From positions 1 to 64,000 of the forward strand of contig JACDOI010000001.1 in assembly GCA_017656145.1 (NCBI GenBank): a DNA stretch of 64,000 nucleotides, given 5' to 3'. This DNA comes from Bacillota bacterium (GTDB taxonomy: Bacteria > Bacillota > Limnochordia > Limnochordales > ZCTH02-B6). Each line of letters begins with the position of its first letter. The first letter of the stretch is position 1. Of the stretch, positions 26,963 to 36,368 are shown piece after piece. Both the position numbers and the translations under genes were made by a program. Below the pieces are notes generated by a model, which saw nothing but the letters and a program-made list of their open reading frames with translations, was not told the origin of the DNA and searched no databases.

Positions 26963-28060
26963 GTGCCACAACCCACCAACAACGACAGCGTCCTCTATGG
27001 GCCCGTGCGGAAACTGCTGCGGGAGCTGTCGGAGCTCCCGGGGCCCTCGGGCCTTGAGGAGGCGGCACAGGACCGGATCGCCGCGGTCCTGAATCTCTAC
27101 TGCGATTCGGTCCACCGGGATGCCCTGGGAAACTGCATCGGCGTGAAATCCGGCGAGGGGCCGTCGCCCCGGCCGCGCGTATTGCTTGCTGCCCACATGG
27201 ACGAAATCGGCCTGATCATCACCCGCATCGAGGATGGGGGCTTTTTGCGCTTTGCCCCGGTAGGAGGCATCGATCCCCGGGCGCTCTTGGCTCAAGAGGT
27301 GACCGTTTTGACCGACCCACCTTTATTCGGCTATGTCGGCGTCAAACCGCCCCACCTGATGGACTCGGCCGAGCGGGAACGGGCCGTACCCATAGAGGAC
27401 ATGTTCATCGATGTGGGCTTGCCCGAGGCCGACGTCAGGCGGCGGGTGCCCGTCGGAACCCCGGTCGTCGTCCGCCGGCCGTTCACGAATCTTTTGGGGA
27501 CCCGCGCGACAGGGAAGGCCTTGGACAACCGGGCGGGCGTCTGCGCGATGCTTGAGGCGGCCCGGTTGCTCTCGGGCCTGCGCTTTTCGGCCGACGTGTA
27601 CTTCGTCGCCACCGTTCAGGAAGAGGTGGGCTTGCGGGGAGCCATCACCAGCGCCTATCGCATCGTCCCCGACATGGCCATCGCCGTCGACGTCGGCTTC
27701 GGCGAAGCACCTGGTCTGCCGGAGGACCAGGTCATCGGCGTGGGCAAAGGGCCCGCCATCGCGTTAGGTCCCAACGTCCATCCCCGCTTGCACGAGCGGC
27801 TCGTGCAAACCGCCCGGGAACACGGCATCCCCCACCAAATCGAACCGATGCCGGGGTCGTCGGGCACCGATGCCTGGGCCATGCAGGTGAGCCGCAGCGG
27901 CGTTCCCACAGCGGTCGTCTCCATCCCGTTGCGGTACATGCACACCGCCGCGGAAGTGGTGGACCTCGAAGACATCCGCCAGACAGCACGGCTTTTGGCT
28001 CTTTTCGCCGCCGGCCTCACCGCGAGCGACAAGGAGGGTTGGTCCCGTGCTCTTGCGTGA
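26963..28060 (+). CDS. M42 family aminopeptidase (first of three)
   Basis: A 365-residue di-metal aminopeptidase of the M42 (tetrahedral TET/CelM-like) family. Metal ligands are expected in AAHMDEIGLI, KALDNRAG, VQEEVGLRGA, and the terminal histidine in RYMHTAAE. Such enzymes form large hollow particles that trim short peptides. GTG start at 26963 with GGGAGGT seven bases upstream. The end overlaps the next M42 gene by 14 bases. Among the three paralogues this one has the longest N-terminal stretch and lacks a KPHH/GSEKL-like segment in the same form as the third. Confidence 0.92.
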   Translation: MPQPTNNDSVLYGPVRKLLRELSELPGPSGLEEAAQDRIAAVLNLYCDSVHRDALGNCIGVKSGEGPSPRPRVLLAAHMDEIGLIITRIEDGGFLRFAPVGGIDPRALLAQEVTVLTDPPLFGYVGVKPPHLMDSAERERAVPIEDMFIDVGLPEADVRRRVPVGTPVVVRRPFTNLLGTRATGKALDNRAGVCAMLEAARLLSGLRFSADVYFVATVQEEVGLRGAITSAYRIVPDMAIAVDVGFGEAPGLPEDQVIGVGKGPAIALGPNVHPRLHERLVQTAREHGIPHQIEPMPGSSGTDAWAMQVSRSGVPTAVVSIPLRYMHTAAEVVDLEDIRQTARLLALFAAGLTASDKEGWSRALA

Positions 28061-29081
28061 GTTGAGCGAGATCCCCGGGGTATCCGGCGACGAGCACCGG
28101 GTTCGGGACCGCATTTGGCAGGCCATCCGGGACCGAGTGGAGGGCGCTCGGGTCGATGCTTTGGGCAATCTGATCGCGTGGAAGGGCAGCGGCCTCCCGG
28201 GTCCCCGGGTCATGCTCGCCGCCCACATGGACGAAGTCGGCCTGATGATCACCCGCATCGACAGCCACGGGCTGCTGCGGTTCCGCAAGGTCGGCGGCAT
28301 CGACGACCGGGTGCTGCCCGCGAAGACTGTCCGAATCGGGCCGGAGGGCATCCCCGGCGTCATCGGCGGAAAGCCTCGCCATCTGCTCAAGCCCGGCGAA
28401 GAAAAGAAACCGGTAAGTGCGGAAGATCTCTACATCGACATCGGCGCAGCGTCCCGGGAAGAGGTGGAGCGCGTCGTGCGCCCGGGCATGTACGCCGCGT
28501 TCGCCACGGAATTCGCCGAAGTGGGGGACGGTGTGGTCAAGGGCAAGGCCTTTGACGACCGGGCGGGCTGTGCTCTGCTTGTGGATCTTTTGGCGGAAGA
28601 TTTCCCTTTCCCCGTCTTTGGGGTCTTTACGGTACAGGAGGAGATCGGTTTGCGGGGAGCCCGGGTTGCGGCCTACGACGTGGCGCCGGATCTCGCCCTG
28701 GTGCTTGAGGGCACCACATGTGCGGACATCCCCGGCGCCGCGCCCCACGGCCAGTCGACCGTGTTCGGTGCCGGCCCGGCCATCACCGTCATGGACGCGA
28801 CGTCCATCCCGTCCCGTCCTCTCGTGGACGGGCTTGTGCGGGCAGCGCAACGGCGAGGCATTCCGTGGCAGTGGAAGCGGACCGCGTTTGGCGGCACCGA
28901 CGCGGGGAGCATCCATTTGACCCGGGAAGGGGTGCCGGCCGCGACCGTATCCGTGCCGTGCCGCTACATCCACTCCCCGTGCGCTTTCATGAACGGATCG
29001 GACTACGAAAACACCCGGCGGCTTTTGCTCGGGTTTTTGCAGGACTTGCCCGCAGCGGCCGCCGGGCTCCACGGCGTTTGA
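28047..29081 (+). CDS. M42 family aminopeptidase (second of three)
   Basis: A 344-residue paralogue of its neighbours. Ligand blocks are AAHMDEVGLM, KAFDDRAG, VQEEIGLRGA and CRYIHSP. GTG start at 28047 lies inside the end of the first M42 gene, with AAGGAGGG eight bases upstream, so translation is coupled. The aspartate-containing stretch FGGTDAGSIHLTREGVP is clearly shared with the third copy. Substrate preference cannot be read from sequence. Confidence 0.92.
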   Translation: MLLRELSEIPGVSGDEHRVRDRIWQAIRDRVEGARVDALGNLIAWKGSGLPGPRVMLAAHMDEVGLMITRIDSHGLLRFRKVGGIDDRVLPAKTVRIGPEGIPGVIGGKPRHLLKPGEEKKPVSAEDLYIDIGAASREEVERVVRPGMYAAFATEFAEVGDGVVKGKAFDDRAGCALLVDLLAEDFPFPVFGVFTVQEEIGLRGARVAAYDVAPDLALVLEGTTCADIPGAAPHGQSTVFGAGPAITVMDATSIPSRPLVDGLVRAAQRRGIPWQWKRTAFGGTDAGSIHLTREGVPAATVSVPCRYIHSPCAFMNGSDYENTRRLLLGFLQDLPAAAAGLHGV

Positions 29082-29110
29082 GGCGTTCGGTCGAAACGGA
29101 GGAATTGGTC

Positions 29111-30154
29111 ATGAACCCGCCAACCATCGACTTAACCCGCCTGAAGTCGCTCATCGCCGAACTGGCCCCGGCCTTCGGGCCTTCGGGCGAGGAAGGTCCG
29201 ATCCGGGAGCTCATCGCCGCCCGCGTGCGCCCGCTTGTGGACGAGGTGCGCACCGACGCGCTGGGCAATCTCATTGCCGTAAAAAGAGGTGGGGCTTCCG
29301 GCGCCCGCCGGGTGATGGTGTCGGCCCACATGGACGAGATCGGGGTCATCGTCACCCACATCGACGACGACGGCTTCCTGCGGTTCGCCCCGGTCGGGGC
29401 CATGCGCGCGCCCGTCCTTCTCGGGCAACGGGTCATGTTCGACGACGGCACCGTCGGCACCGTCGGCTCTGAGAAGCTCGATGACCCCAAAGACCTGAAA
29501 CTCGATCGGCTGTTCATCGACATCGGCGCTGCAAGCCGAAAGGAGGCCGCCGAGCGGGTGCGGATCGGGTCAATGGCCGTATACGCCCAGGACGTCCGCG
29601 CCGCCGGCCGCTGCCTGACCGGCAAGGCATTGGACGACCGCAGTGGCTGTGCGGCGCTCATCGAGGTCATGCACCAGCTGCAGGCGGAACCGTCGCCCCA
29701 CGACGTGTACTTCGTCTTCTCCGTCCAGGAAGAGGTCGGACTTCGGGGCGCCCGGACCGCCGCGTACGCCATCGAACCGGACGTCGCCTTCGCCGTGGAC
29801 GTGACCGCCACCGGCGACATCCCGAAGGGCGAGCGGCTGGCCGTGAAAGTGGGAGGCGGTGCGGCCATCAAGATCAAAGATCGAAGCCTCATCACCCACC
29901 CGCGCCTTCGCCGGCTGCTCATCGATACGGCCGAGGCGTGCGGCATCCCGTACCAGCTGGAAGTGCTTCCCTACGGCGGCACCGATGCGGGGGCGGTGCA
30001 TTTGACCAGGGCCGGCGTCCCCTCGGGCGTCATCTCGATCCCTACCCGCTACCTGCACACGCCGGGGGAGATGCTCGATCCGCACGATGTGGCCGCGGCC
30101 GCGGCCTTGCTGGCCGAGGCACTCCGGAACCCGCTGGCCGTCGGCCCCGACTGA
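29111..30154 (+). CDS. M42 family aminopeptidase (third of three)
   Basis: A 347-residue member with all M42 ligands (SAHMDEIGVI, KALDDRSG, VQEEVGLRGA, TRYLHTPGE). ATG 29111 was chosen because GGAGG stands eight bases upstream; the frame is open further upstream only by chance through the preceding gene. It starts 29 bases after the second copy, so the three form one operon. The three proteins are similar in length but diverged, suggesting old duplications with different peptide specificities or mixed complexes (inference). Confidence 0.92.
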   Translation: MNPPTIDLTRLKSLIAELAPAFGPSGEEGPIRELIAARVRPLVDEVRTDALGNLIAVKRGGASGARRVMVSAHMDEIGVIVTHIDDDGFLRFAPVGAMRAPVLLGQRVMFDDGTVGTVGSEKLDDPKDLKLDRLFIDIGAASRKEAAERVRIGSMAVYAQDVRAAGRCLTGKALDDRSGCAALIEVMHQLQAEPSPHDVYFVFSVQEEVGLRGARTAAYAIEPDVAFAVDVTATGDIPKGERLAVKVGGGAAIKIKDRSLITHPRLRRLLIDTAEACGIPYQLEVLPYGGTDAGAVHLTRAGVPSGVISIPTRYLHTPGEMLDPHDVAAAAALLAEALRNPLAVGPD

Positions 30155-30169
30155 CGACCGGGCTCAAGC

Positions 30170-30865
30170 TTACGGAAACCATACCGGTCCGGGCGGGCCC
30201 AACCCCCGCCCGGCCGGAGGCGTCACGCCGAGCCCGATGAAGGCCGCAAGCGCCACCAGCACCAAGGCGCCGAGGGCCACGTCCCGGACAGGGCGCCGGA
30301 GCGGGTGCCAGCCCCGCCAGTCGGGCAAGCCCACGACCCATCCGGCCAGGAACCCGCCCAGAAGACCGCCGAAGTGGCCCCAGACGTCGATGCGGGGACC
30401 GATGACGGTGAACGCGATGTTCAAGATCACAATGGTCGTCACCCACCGGCTCAACGCCGGCGACATGGCCAGCGGGTCCCGCCAGCGGGTGAACAGCAAG
30501 TACCCCAAAAGGCCGAAGATGGCCCCCGACGCGCCGATGCTGAACGCCAGGGGCGAAAAGTACAGGCTGGCGGCCGACCCCCAAAGCCCTCCCAACAGGT
30601 ACAGGACGAGAAAGCGCCACGGACCGATGGCCCGCTCGATCATCGGGCCGAAAAGGTACAAGGCGTACGAGTTGAGCAACAAATGCATCAGGTCGGCGTG
30701 CAGGAAAACCGACGTCAGCAGGCGGTAGTGCTCGCCGGCCCAGATGGCGGGACCGAACTTGCCGCCCAGCCAAAACAGCCGCCCGAAAAACACGAGCCGG
30801 TCCACCGCGAACACAAGCCCGTTCACGGCAAGGATCCAATGGGAAACCATCCACCCGCGCGGCAA
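30170..30865 (-). CDS. rhomboid family intramembrane serine protease
   Basis: A 231-residue six-helix type membrane protease. The catalytic serine is S113 in GASGAIFG and the histidine is H164 in WGHFGGLLGG. The loop-1 region carries HADLMHLLLNSYALYLFG, with the oxyanion-region asparagine and histidine. TTG start at 30865 with GGAGG six bases upstream. It is convergent with the M42 operon (15-base gap) and divergent from the AcuC-like gene. Substrates unknown. Confidence 0.92.
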   Translation of the reverse strand: MPRGWMVSHWILAVNGLVFAVDRLVFFGRLFWLGGKFGPAIWAGEHYRLLTSVFLHADLMHLLLNSYALYLFGPMIERAIGPWRFLVLYLLGGLWGSAASLYFSPLAFSIGASGAIFGLLGYLLFTRWRDPLAMSPALSRWVTTIVILNIAFTVIGPRIDVWGHFGGLLGGFLAGWVVGLPDWRGWHPLRRPVRDVALGALVLVALAAFIGLGVTPPAGRGLGPPGPVWFP

Positions 30866-30887
30866 ACTTTACCCTCCCTGCCCGCCT

Positions 30888-30896
30888 AGTATACCA
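30888..30896 (-). promoter_or_regulatory. rhomboid gene extended -10 promoter
   Basis: On the minus strand TGG-TATACT forms an extended -10 (complement of 30888-30896), giving a start about 16 bases before the TTG codon. No good -35 is visible. The region is shared with the divergent acuC-type gene, whose own promoter I could not identify. Confidence 0.5.
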
Positions 30897-30918
30897 TATG
30901 GGCCAGGAGGGAGACCTC

Positions 30919-32082
30919 ATGGGCGGCCGGGCAGCTTTCGTCTGGCGGGACGATCTGGTCACGTACCGGCCGGGACCGTCCCATCCGCTGAACCCGATCC
31001 GGCTGGAGGCAACCGCCGATCTGCTGAAGACCGCCGGCATCCTGACCAAGGGCGACGTGGCCGGCTGCAGGCCGTGCGCCGTCGAGGACCTCTTGCTGGT
31101 CCATGATCGCCGGTATATCGACGCCGTCCGGCGATGGAGCGCGCGGGATGAGGCCGCCCTTACCTCCCAGGAGCGTGCGGAAGCCCTGGCATTCGGCCTG
31201 GGCACGGCGGACAATCCCGTGTTTGCCGGCATGCACGCCGCGGCGGCTTTGGTAGCGGGCGCGTCGATGGCGGCCGCGGACTTGGTCATGACCGGACAGG
31301 CACAGCATGCGGTTAGTCTGGCCGGCGGCCTGCACCACGCGCTGCCGGACCGGGCGGCGGGTTTTTGCGTGTACAACGACCCGGCGGTGGCCATCGCCCA
31401 TCTGCGCTACAGGTACCGAGCGCGGGTCGCGTACGTCGACATCGATGCCCACCACGGCGATGGGGTCCAGTGGATCTTCTACGAAGACCCCGATGTGCTG
31501 ACCATATCCATCCACGAGTCGGGCCATTATCTGTTCCCCGGCACCGGCCATGGGCACGAGCGGGGACGGGGTCCCGGCTTCGGGACGTCCATCAATATCC
31601 CCCTTTGGCCCGGCACGGGAGATGACTCGTGGATTGAATGTTTCGAAGCCGTCGTCCCCCGGGCCTTGCGGGCTTTCCAGCCCGACGTCTTGATCAGCCA
31701 GCACGGCTGCGACGCGCACCGGATGGACCCCCTCACCCATTTGGCCGTATCCACCCGGGCGCTGGCCCGGGCCGCCGAGCTGTTGCACCAGGCCGCGCAC
31801 GAGCTGTGCGAAGGGCGGTGGATCGTCCTTGGGGGCGGCGGTTACGACTTGCTCGGCGTCGTTCCACGGGCCTGGACGTTGCTTTGGGCCGAAGTGGCCG
31901 GCCGTCCCGTGGACGATGAGCTGCCGGAGCAGTGGCTTGCCCGCTGGAAGTCCAAGCGTCCCGACATTCCCAAACGGCTGCGGGACGCTTGCGGCGTTCC
32001 CGACGGTGCCGAGCAAAAGGCCGCTACCGCTAACCGCCTCATGTTGGAGCGGCTGTTGGCCGAATTGTCCTTGCCCGTCTAG
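30919..32082 (+). CDS. acuC: AcuC-type histone-deacetylase-like deacetylase
   Basis: A 387-residue zinc-dependent deacetylase of the arginase/HDAC fold. In Bacillus, AcuC deacetylates acetyl-CoA synthetase. Active-site blocks are AGGLHHALPDRAAGFCVYND, VDIDAHHGDGVQ (zinc aspartate and histidines), SQHGCDAHRMDPL (second zinc aspartate) and GGGGYD. ATG 30919 follows GGAGGG by seven bases; an ATG at 30898 lacks one. The substrate could be another acetylated protein or an amide. It is convergent with maeB, and its stop codon lies in the loop of a long inverted repeat. Confidence 0.9.
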   Translation: MGGRAAFVWRDDLVTYRPGPSHPLNPIRLEATADLLKTAGILTKGDVAGCRPCAVEDLLLVHDRRYIDAVRRWSARDEAALTSQERAEALAFGLGTADNPVFAGMHAAAALVAGASMAAADLVMTGQAQHAVSLAGGLHHALPDRAAGFCVYNDPAVAIAHLRYRYRARVAYVDIDAHHGDGVQWIFYEDPDVLTISIHESGHYLFPGTGHGHERGRGPGFGTSINIPLWPGTGDDSWIECFEAVVPRALRAFQPDVLISQHGCDAHRMDPLTHLAVSTRALARAAELLHQAAHELCEGRWIVLGGGGYDLLGVVPRAWTLLWAEVAGRPVDDELPEQWLARWKSKRPDIPKRLRDACGVPDGAEQKAATANRLMLERLLAELSLPV

Positions 32083-32102
32083 CGGCGCAAGGACAATTCG
32101 GC
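32059..32102. repeat. 16-bp perfect inverted repeat spanning the acuC stop codon
   Basis: GCCGAATTGTCCTTGC (32059-32074) is exactly mirrored by GCAAGGACAATTCGGC (32087-32102); the 12-base loop holds the TAG stop at 32080-32082. No T-tract follows. Confidence 0.85.
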
Positions 32103-32127
32103 GCCCTCCGGACGCCCGGGGGCGCCG
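32099..32127. repeat. second overlapping hairpin, acuC/maeB intergenic
   Basis: CGGCGCCC (32099-32106) pairs with GGGCGCCG (32120-32127). Its first arm overlaps the second arm of the preceding inverted repeat, so the two folds are mutually exclusive at the edge. It lies between convergent genes and may help end transcription from either side. Confidence 0.5.
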
Positions 32128-32174
32128 CAGCCGTTCGGCAAGGGCTCTCGGTTGTTTTGGAACGCAAAAAGAGA

Positions 32175-34433
32175 TCAGCGCTCGTTTCCCGGCTCCTGCG
32201 CGTCCATAACCGCCACTGCAGCGATGTTGACGATATCTTCGACGCCGTCGCCCCGTTGCAGGACGTGGACCGGGCCGTTCAGCCCCATCAGGATGGGTCC
32301 CATGGCTTCGGCGCCGCCCAAGCGGGCCAACAGCTTGTACGCGATGTTGGCGGCTTCCAGGTCGGGGAACACGAGGACGTTCGCACCGCCCTTGAGCTCG
32401 GAGAACGGGTAGTCCTGCTCCAAAATTTCGGGCACCACCGCGGTGTCGGCCTGCATTTCCCCGTCCACCATCAGATCCGGCCGCTGGGCCTTGACCAGCT
32501 CCACCGCCCGCCGGACTTTCTCCGCCAGCGGGTGGCGGGTGGAACCGAAGTTGGAGAAGCTCAACATCGCGATGCGCGGCTCAATGCCCAGCTGCCGCAC
32601 TTTCTCCGCAGCCATGACTGCAATCTCGGCCAGCTCCTCCGAGGTCGGCTCAATGTTCACCGTCGCGTCGGTGAAGAAGTACACCCGGTCTCGGATAGTC
32701 ATGATGTACATGCCCGCCACCCGGCTGACGCCGGGACGGGTCCGGAACACTTCCAGCGCGGGACGGATGACGTCGGGGTAGTGGGACGTCAAGCCCGCCA
32801 CGAAAGCGTCCGCGTCCCCGAGCTTGACCATAAGGCAGCCGAAGTAGTTGGGCTCCAGCACCCGCCGGCGAGCCTCGTGCAGCGTGACGCCCCGCCGCTG
32901 GCGCAACCTGTAATAGTGATCGGCGAACTCCGCCAGCCTCGGATGCGTCGCCGGATCGACCACCGCAAGATCGACCGGAACCCCCAGCTCACGGGCTTTC
33001 GCCCGCACCGCATCGGGCCGGCCGAGCAAGATGGGATGCCCGATGCCCTCCTGCTGCACGATGGCTGCCGCCCGGATAATCCGGGGCTCCTCGCCTTCGG
33101 CGAACACGACCCGGCGGGGGCTTGTGGCGGCTTTGTGCATGATGAGCCGCCGGAGTTCCCGGGCCTTCCCAAACCGCGCTTCCAGCCGCTGCCGGTACTC
33201 AGCCAGATCGATCGACCGCCGGGCGACGCCGGTTTCCATCGCGGCCTGGGCTACCGCCGGCGCGACCCAAAGCAGCACCCGCGGGTCCACGGGTTTCGGG
33301 ATAATGTAGTCAGGCCCAAACGCGAGACGGTCCAAGCCGTAGGCCCGGAGCACCGCGTCGGGCACCGGCTGGCGGGCCAGCTGGGCCAAGGCCCGGGCTG
33401 CGGATACCTTCATGGCTTCGTTGATGGCCGTCGCCCGCACGTCCAGCGCCCCGCGGAAGATGAACGGAAAGCCCAGCACGTTGTTGACCTGGTTGGGAAA
33501 GTCCGAGCGGCCGGTGGCCACGATGGCATCGGGGCGCACCGACTTCACCACGTCGTAGGGAATCTCGGGATCCGGATTGGCCAAGGCGAACACGATCGGG
33601 CGGTCGGCCATGGACTCGACCATTTCCGGCGTCACCACGCCGGCTACAGACAGGCCGACGAACACGTCCGCTCCCCGCATGGCTTCGGCCAAAGTCATCA
33701 GATCGGTTTCTTGCGCGAACGCTGATTTGTACCGGTTCATCCCTTCCCGGCGGCTTGTCCGCACCACGCCTTGGGAGTCGCAGAGCCATAAGTTCTCCCG
33801 GGGCAGTCCCAGCTCGACGAAAAACCGGGCGCACGCGATGCCCGATGCTCCCGCCCCGTTGATGACCACTTTCACCGACGTCAAGTCCTTGCCCGCGATC
33901 TCAAGGGCATTGATCAGCGCGGCGCCGGCGATGATGGCGGTGCCATGCTGGTCGTCGTGAAACACGGGGATGTCAAGCGTTTCCCGGAGCCGCTCCTCGA
34001 TCTCGAAGCACTCGGGAGCCTTGATATCCTCCAAGTTGATGCCGCCGAACGAGGGCGCCACCGCCCGCACGACGCGGACGAACTCGTCCGGATCCGCACT
34101 GTCGATCTCCAAGTCGAAGACGTCGATGTCGGCAAACCGCTTAAACAGCACCCCTTTGCCTTCCATCACCGGCTTGGCGGCAAGCGGCCCCACGTTTCCC
34201 AGACCCAGCACCGCAGTACCGTTGGAGATGACGGCCACCAAGTTCCCCTTTGCGGTGTACTGAAACGCGTCTTCCGGATTGTCGGCGATGGCCCGCACCG
34301 GTTCGGCCACGCCCGGCGAGTACGCCAGGGATAAGTCCCGTTGGGTGCTGCACGGTTTGGTGATCCGGATCTCCAGTTTTCCCGGCCGGCCCCGGCGATG
34401 ATAGTCCAGGGCCTCTTCCCTCCACACGGCCAT
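32175..34433 (-). CDS. maeB: NADP-type malic enzyme with phosphotransacetylase-like domain
   Basis: Oxidatively decarboxylates malate to pyruvate with NAD(P)H formation. The malic-enzyme half (about residues 1-420) has [10 protein letters not shown], the lysine-bearing [31 protein letters not shown], and the dinucleotide fold [10 protein letters not shown]. From about residue 430 to 752 there is a phosphate-acetyltransferase-like domain, regulatory and usually inactive in MaeB. The 752-residue length is standard. ATG at 34433 with GGAG eight bases upstream. NADP versus NAD preference is inferred from the two-domain architecture. Confidence 0.95.
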   Translation of the reverse strand: MAVWREEALDYHRRGRPGKLEIRITKPCSTQRDLSLAYSPGVAEPVRAIADNPEDAFQYTAKGNLVAVISNGTAVLGLGNVGPLAAKPVMEGKGVLFKRFADIDVFDLEIDSADPDEFVRVVRAVAPSFGGINLEDIKAPECFEIEERLRETLDIPVFHDDQHGTAIIAGAALINALEIAGKDLTSVKVVINGAGASGIACARFFVELGLPRENLWLCDSQGVVRTSRREGMNRYKSAFAQETDLMTLAEAMRGADVFVGLSVAGVVTPEMVESMADRPIVFALANPDPEIPYDVVKSVRPDAIVATGRSDFPNQVNNVLGFPFIFRGALDVRATAINEAMKVSAARALAQLARQPVPDAVLRAYGLDRLAFGPDYIIPKPVDPRVLLWVAPAVAQAAMETGVARRSIDLAEYRQRLEARFGKARELRRLIMHKAATSPRRVVFAEGEEPRIIRAAAIVQQEGIGHPILLGRPDAVRAKARELGVPVDLAVVDPATHPRLAEFADHYYRLRQRRGVTLHEARRRVLEPNYFGCLMVKLGDADAFVAGLTSHYPDVIRPALEVFRTRPGVSRVAGMYIMTIRDRVYFFTDATVNIEPTSEELAEIAVMAAEKVRQLGIEPRIAMLSFSNFGSTRHPLAEKVRRAVELVKAQRPDLMVDGEMQADTAVVPEILEQDYPFSELKGGANVLVFPDLEAANIAYKLLARLGGAEAMGPILMGLNGPVHVLQRGDGVEDIVNIAAVAVMDAQEPGNER

Positions 34434-34501
34434 GATGTTCGCTCCTCTGTGTTTGGATAAATGTAATGGAATTCCCCGGCGCTACTGGGATTTCCTTCCG
34501 C

Positions 34502-35368
34502 TCAACCCTTGACCGCCCCAGCCAGTATGCCTCGAACGAAGTAGCGCTGCAGGGCGAAGAAAACGGACAGCGGGACGATCATCGTCACGAACGCCGCCGC
34601 GGTGAGCACGTGCCACTCCTGGCCGTAGGATCCGACCAGACTGCTCAGCCGCACCGTCAGCGGTGCGACGCCCGGGCTGCCGCCCACGTAGATGAGCGCG
34701 ACCAGCAGGTCGTTCCAGACCCACAGAAACTGGAAGATGATGAGCGACGCAAGGGCCGGAGTCGACATCGGCAAGGCCAACCGGAAAAACGCGGTCAACG
34801 GCGACGCCCCGTCGATGTAGGCCGACTCAAACAAGTCCCGGGGCAAGGCTGAAAAGAAGTTGCGCAAAAGATAGATGGCGAACGGCAACCCATAGCCGGT
34901 ATGGGCGAGCCAAAGGCCGAGGAATGTCCCTGCCAGCCCCCACTGGCTGTAGAGGCGCAGGATCGGGATGAACGTCGTCTGCAGCGGCACGACGAGCAGG
35001 CCTACGACGGTGAGCATCAGAGCGTCCCGGCCGGGAAACCGGAGCCACGCGAACGCGAAGGCGGCAAACGCCGCGACGAGCACCGGCAGCACAGTGCTAG
35101 GCACGGCGATGAGGACGCTGTTGAGAAACGAGCGCCCCAACTGATCCTGAACCAGCACGTGGTGGTAGTTTTCCAGGGTGTACTGGGTCCAATCGAACGG
35201 CGTCGCCAAAACGGTCCACCACCCCGTCGACGCGACCGCCGCCGCGGGCCGGAGTGAACTGACCAAAAGCCCCAGCGCGGGCAACAGCCAGACAAGACAC
35301 GCCAAGACGATAACGAGATGCAGAAGCGCCCGGGACCCTACTGCCCCGACAGTCCGATGCGCGCTCAC
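34502..35368 (-). CDS. carbohydrate ABC transporter permease, MalG type
   Basis: A 288-residue inner-membrane permease with the EAA-like coupling loop ESAYIDGASPLTAFFRLALP and the terminal FALQRYFVRGILAGAVKG, a classic MalG-family ending. GTG start overlaps the stop of the MalF-type gene by four bases. It is the last gene of the sugar-import operon. Overall similarity is to alpha-glucoside or glucosylglycerol importers (AglG-like), but the sugar is not fixed. Confidence 0.92.
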   Translation of the reverse strand: MSAHRTVGAVGSRALLHLVIVLACLVWLLPALGLLVSSLRPAAAVASTGWWTVLATPFDWTQYTLENYHHVLVQDQLGRSFLNSVLIAVPSTVLPVLVAAFAAFAFAWLRFPGRDALMLTVVGLLVVPLQTTFIPILRLYSQWGLAGTFLGLWLAHTGYGLPFAIYLLRNFFSALPRDLFESAYIDGASPLTAFFRLALPMSTPALASLIIFQFLWVWNDLLVALIYVGGSPGVAPLTVRLSSLVGSYGQEWHVLTAAAFVTMIVPLSVFFALQRYFVRGILAGAVKG

Positions 35369-36231
35369 CGGCCTTCCTCCTCCCGGAAACGGCGGATCTG
35401 GACCGCCATCACGACCCCGGCAACAGCCAAAAGCACCACCGCGACCGCGCTGGCCCGGCCGAAGTGGCGGAACTGGAACATCTCCTTGTACATCCGGTTG
35501 GCCAGCACCTCGGTGCCGAACGCACCATTGGTCATGACGTACACGATATCGAAGATCTTCATCACGTTGATGATCATCGTCGTCGTCACGACCGCCAGCG
35601 TCGGATACAGCGCCGGCAGGCTAATATAGCGGAAGATCTGGAATTCGTTGGCACCATCGACCCGGGCCGCCTCCATCATGTCCCGGGGGATCCCCTTGTA
35701 GGCCGCGGAGATGATGACAAGGCAAAAGCCGGTCCAAATCCAGACGCCCGCTGCGATGAGGGCCAAGTTGTTGACCCACGGCTGCTCGATGAGCCACGCC
35801 CGGGGTTCGCCTCCCAGGGCCACCACGATCTCGTTCAAAAGGCCGATTTGGGTCGCGCCGGCCGGCCGGTAAGCGTACACGAACCGCCAAATGACGCCGG
35901 CGCCCGCGAACGAAATGGCCATGGGCAAAAAGATGATGGACTTCGCCACCGGCTCATACCGCACCTTATCGAGCAGCACGGCCAGCACAAGCCCCAGCAG
36001 CACCGTGCAGGCGGTGAACACCACAAGCCAGAGCAGATTGTTGCGGAACGCTGTCTGCATGGCGCTGGAGGTGATGAGGTACCGGTAGTTGTCCAGGCCG
36101 ACGAACGACCGGGAATTGCGGTCAAAAAAGCTCAAGTACAAGGTTTGCACGGTGGGCAACACAAGATACAGGCCGACAAAAAACACCGCCGGGCCGGCGA
36201 ACACGGCCGCCCAGGCCTTCTCGCTCCGCAT
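35365..36231 (-). CDS. carbohydrate ABC transporter permease, MalF type
   Basis: A 288-residue permease with a coupling loop in MMEAARVDGANEFQIFRYIS and a following MKIFDIVYVMTNGAFGTEVLA block like AglF-type transporters for alpha-glucosides. The N-terminus starts MRSEKAWAAVFAGPAVF. The ATG has a strong GGAGGGG site. The operon contains no ATPase; in Gram-positives such importers often share one MsmX/UgpC-type ATPase encoded elsewhere (known for the group, inferred here). Confidence 0.92.
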   Translation of the reverse strand: MRSEKAWAAVFAGPAVFFVGLYLVLPTVQTLYLSFFDRNSRSFVGLDNYRYLITSSAMQTAFRNNLLWLVVFTACTVLLGLVLAVLLDKVRYEPVAKSIIFLPMAISFAGAGVIWRFVYAYRPAGATQIGLLNEIVVALGGEPRAWLIEQPWVNNLALIAAGVWIWTGFCLVIISAAYKGIPRDMMEAARVDGANEFQIFRYISLPALYPTLAVVTTTMIINVMKIFDIVYVMTNGAFGTEVLANRMYKEMFQFRHFGRASAVAVVLLAVAGVVMAVQIRRFREEEGR

Positions 36232-36280
36232 GCGACCCCTCCTCTCCTCCTGCCGGGCCCCGGGGCGACGCCCGAAACGG

Positions 36281-36318
36281 CAAGGCCGGGCGCCCCGCGA
36301 GGCGGGCTCCCGGCCTTG
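36281..36318 (-). promoter_or_regulatory. intercistronic stem-loop between binding-protein and permease genes
   Basis: CAAGGCCGGG (36281-36290) pairs with CCCGGCCTTG (36309-36318), with further GC pairs inside. No T-tract follows. In binding-protein operons such a hairpin commonly protects the upstream message and lowers permease expression relative to the binding protein; that role is inferred. Confidence 0.6.
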
Positions 36319-36368
36319 GCATGAGAACGGGAAACCGGACGGTAGGCCCGCCCGCGGGATGCCGGGCG

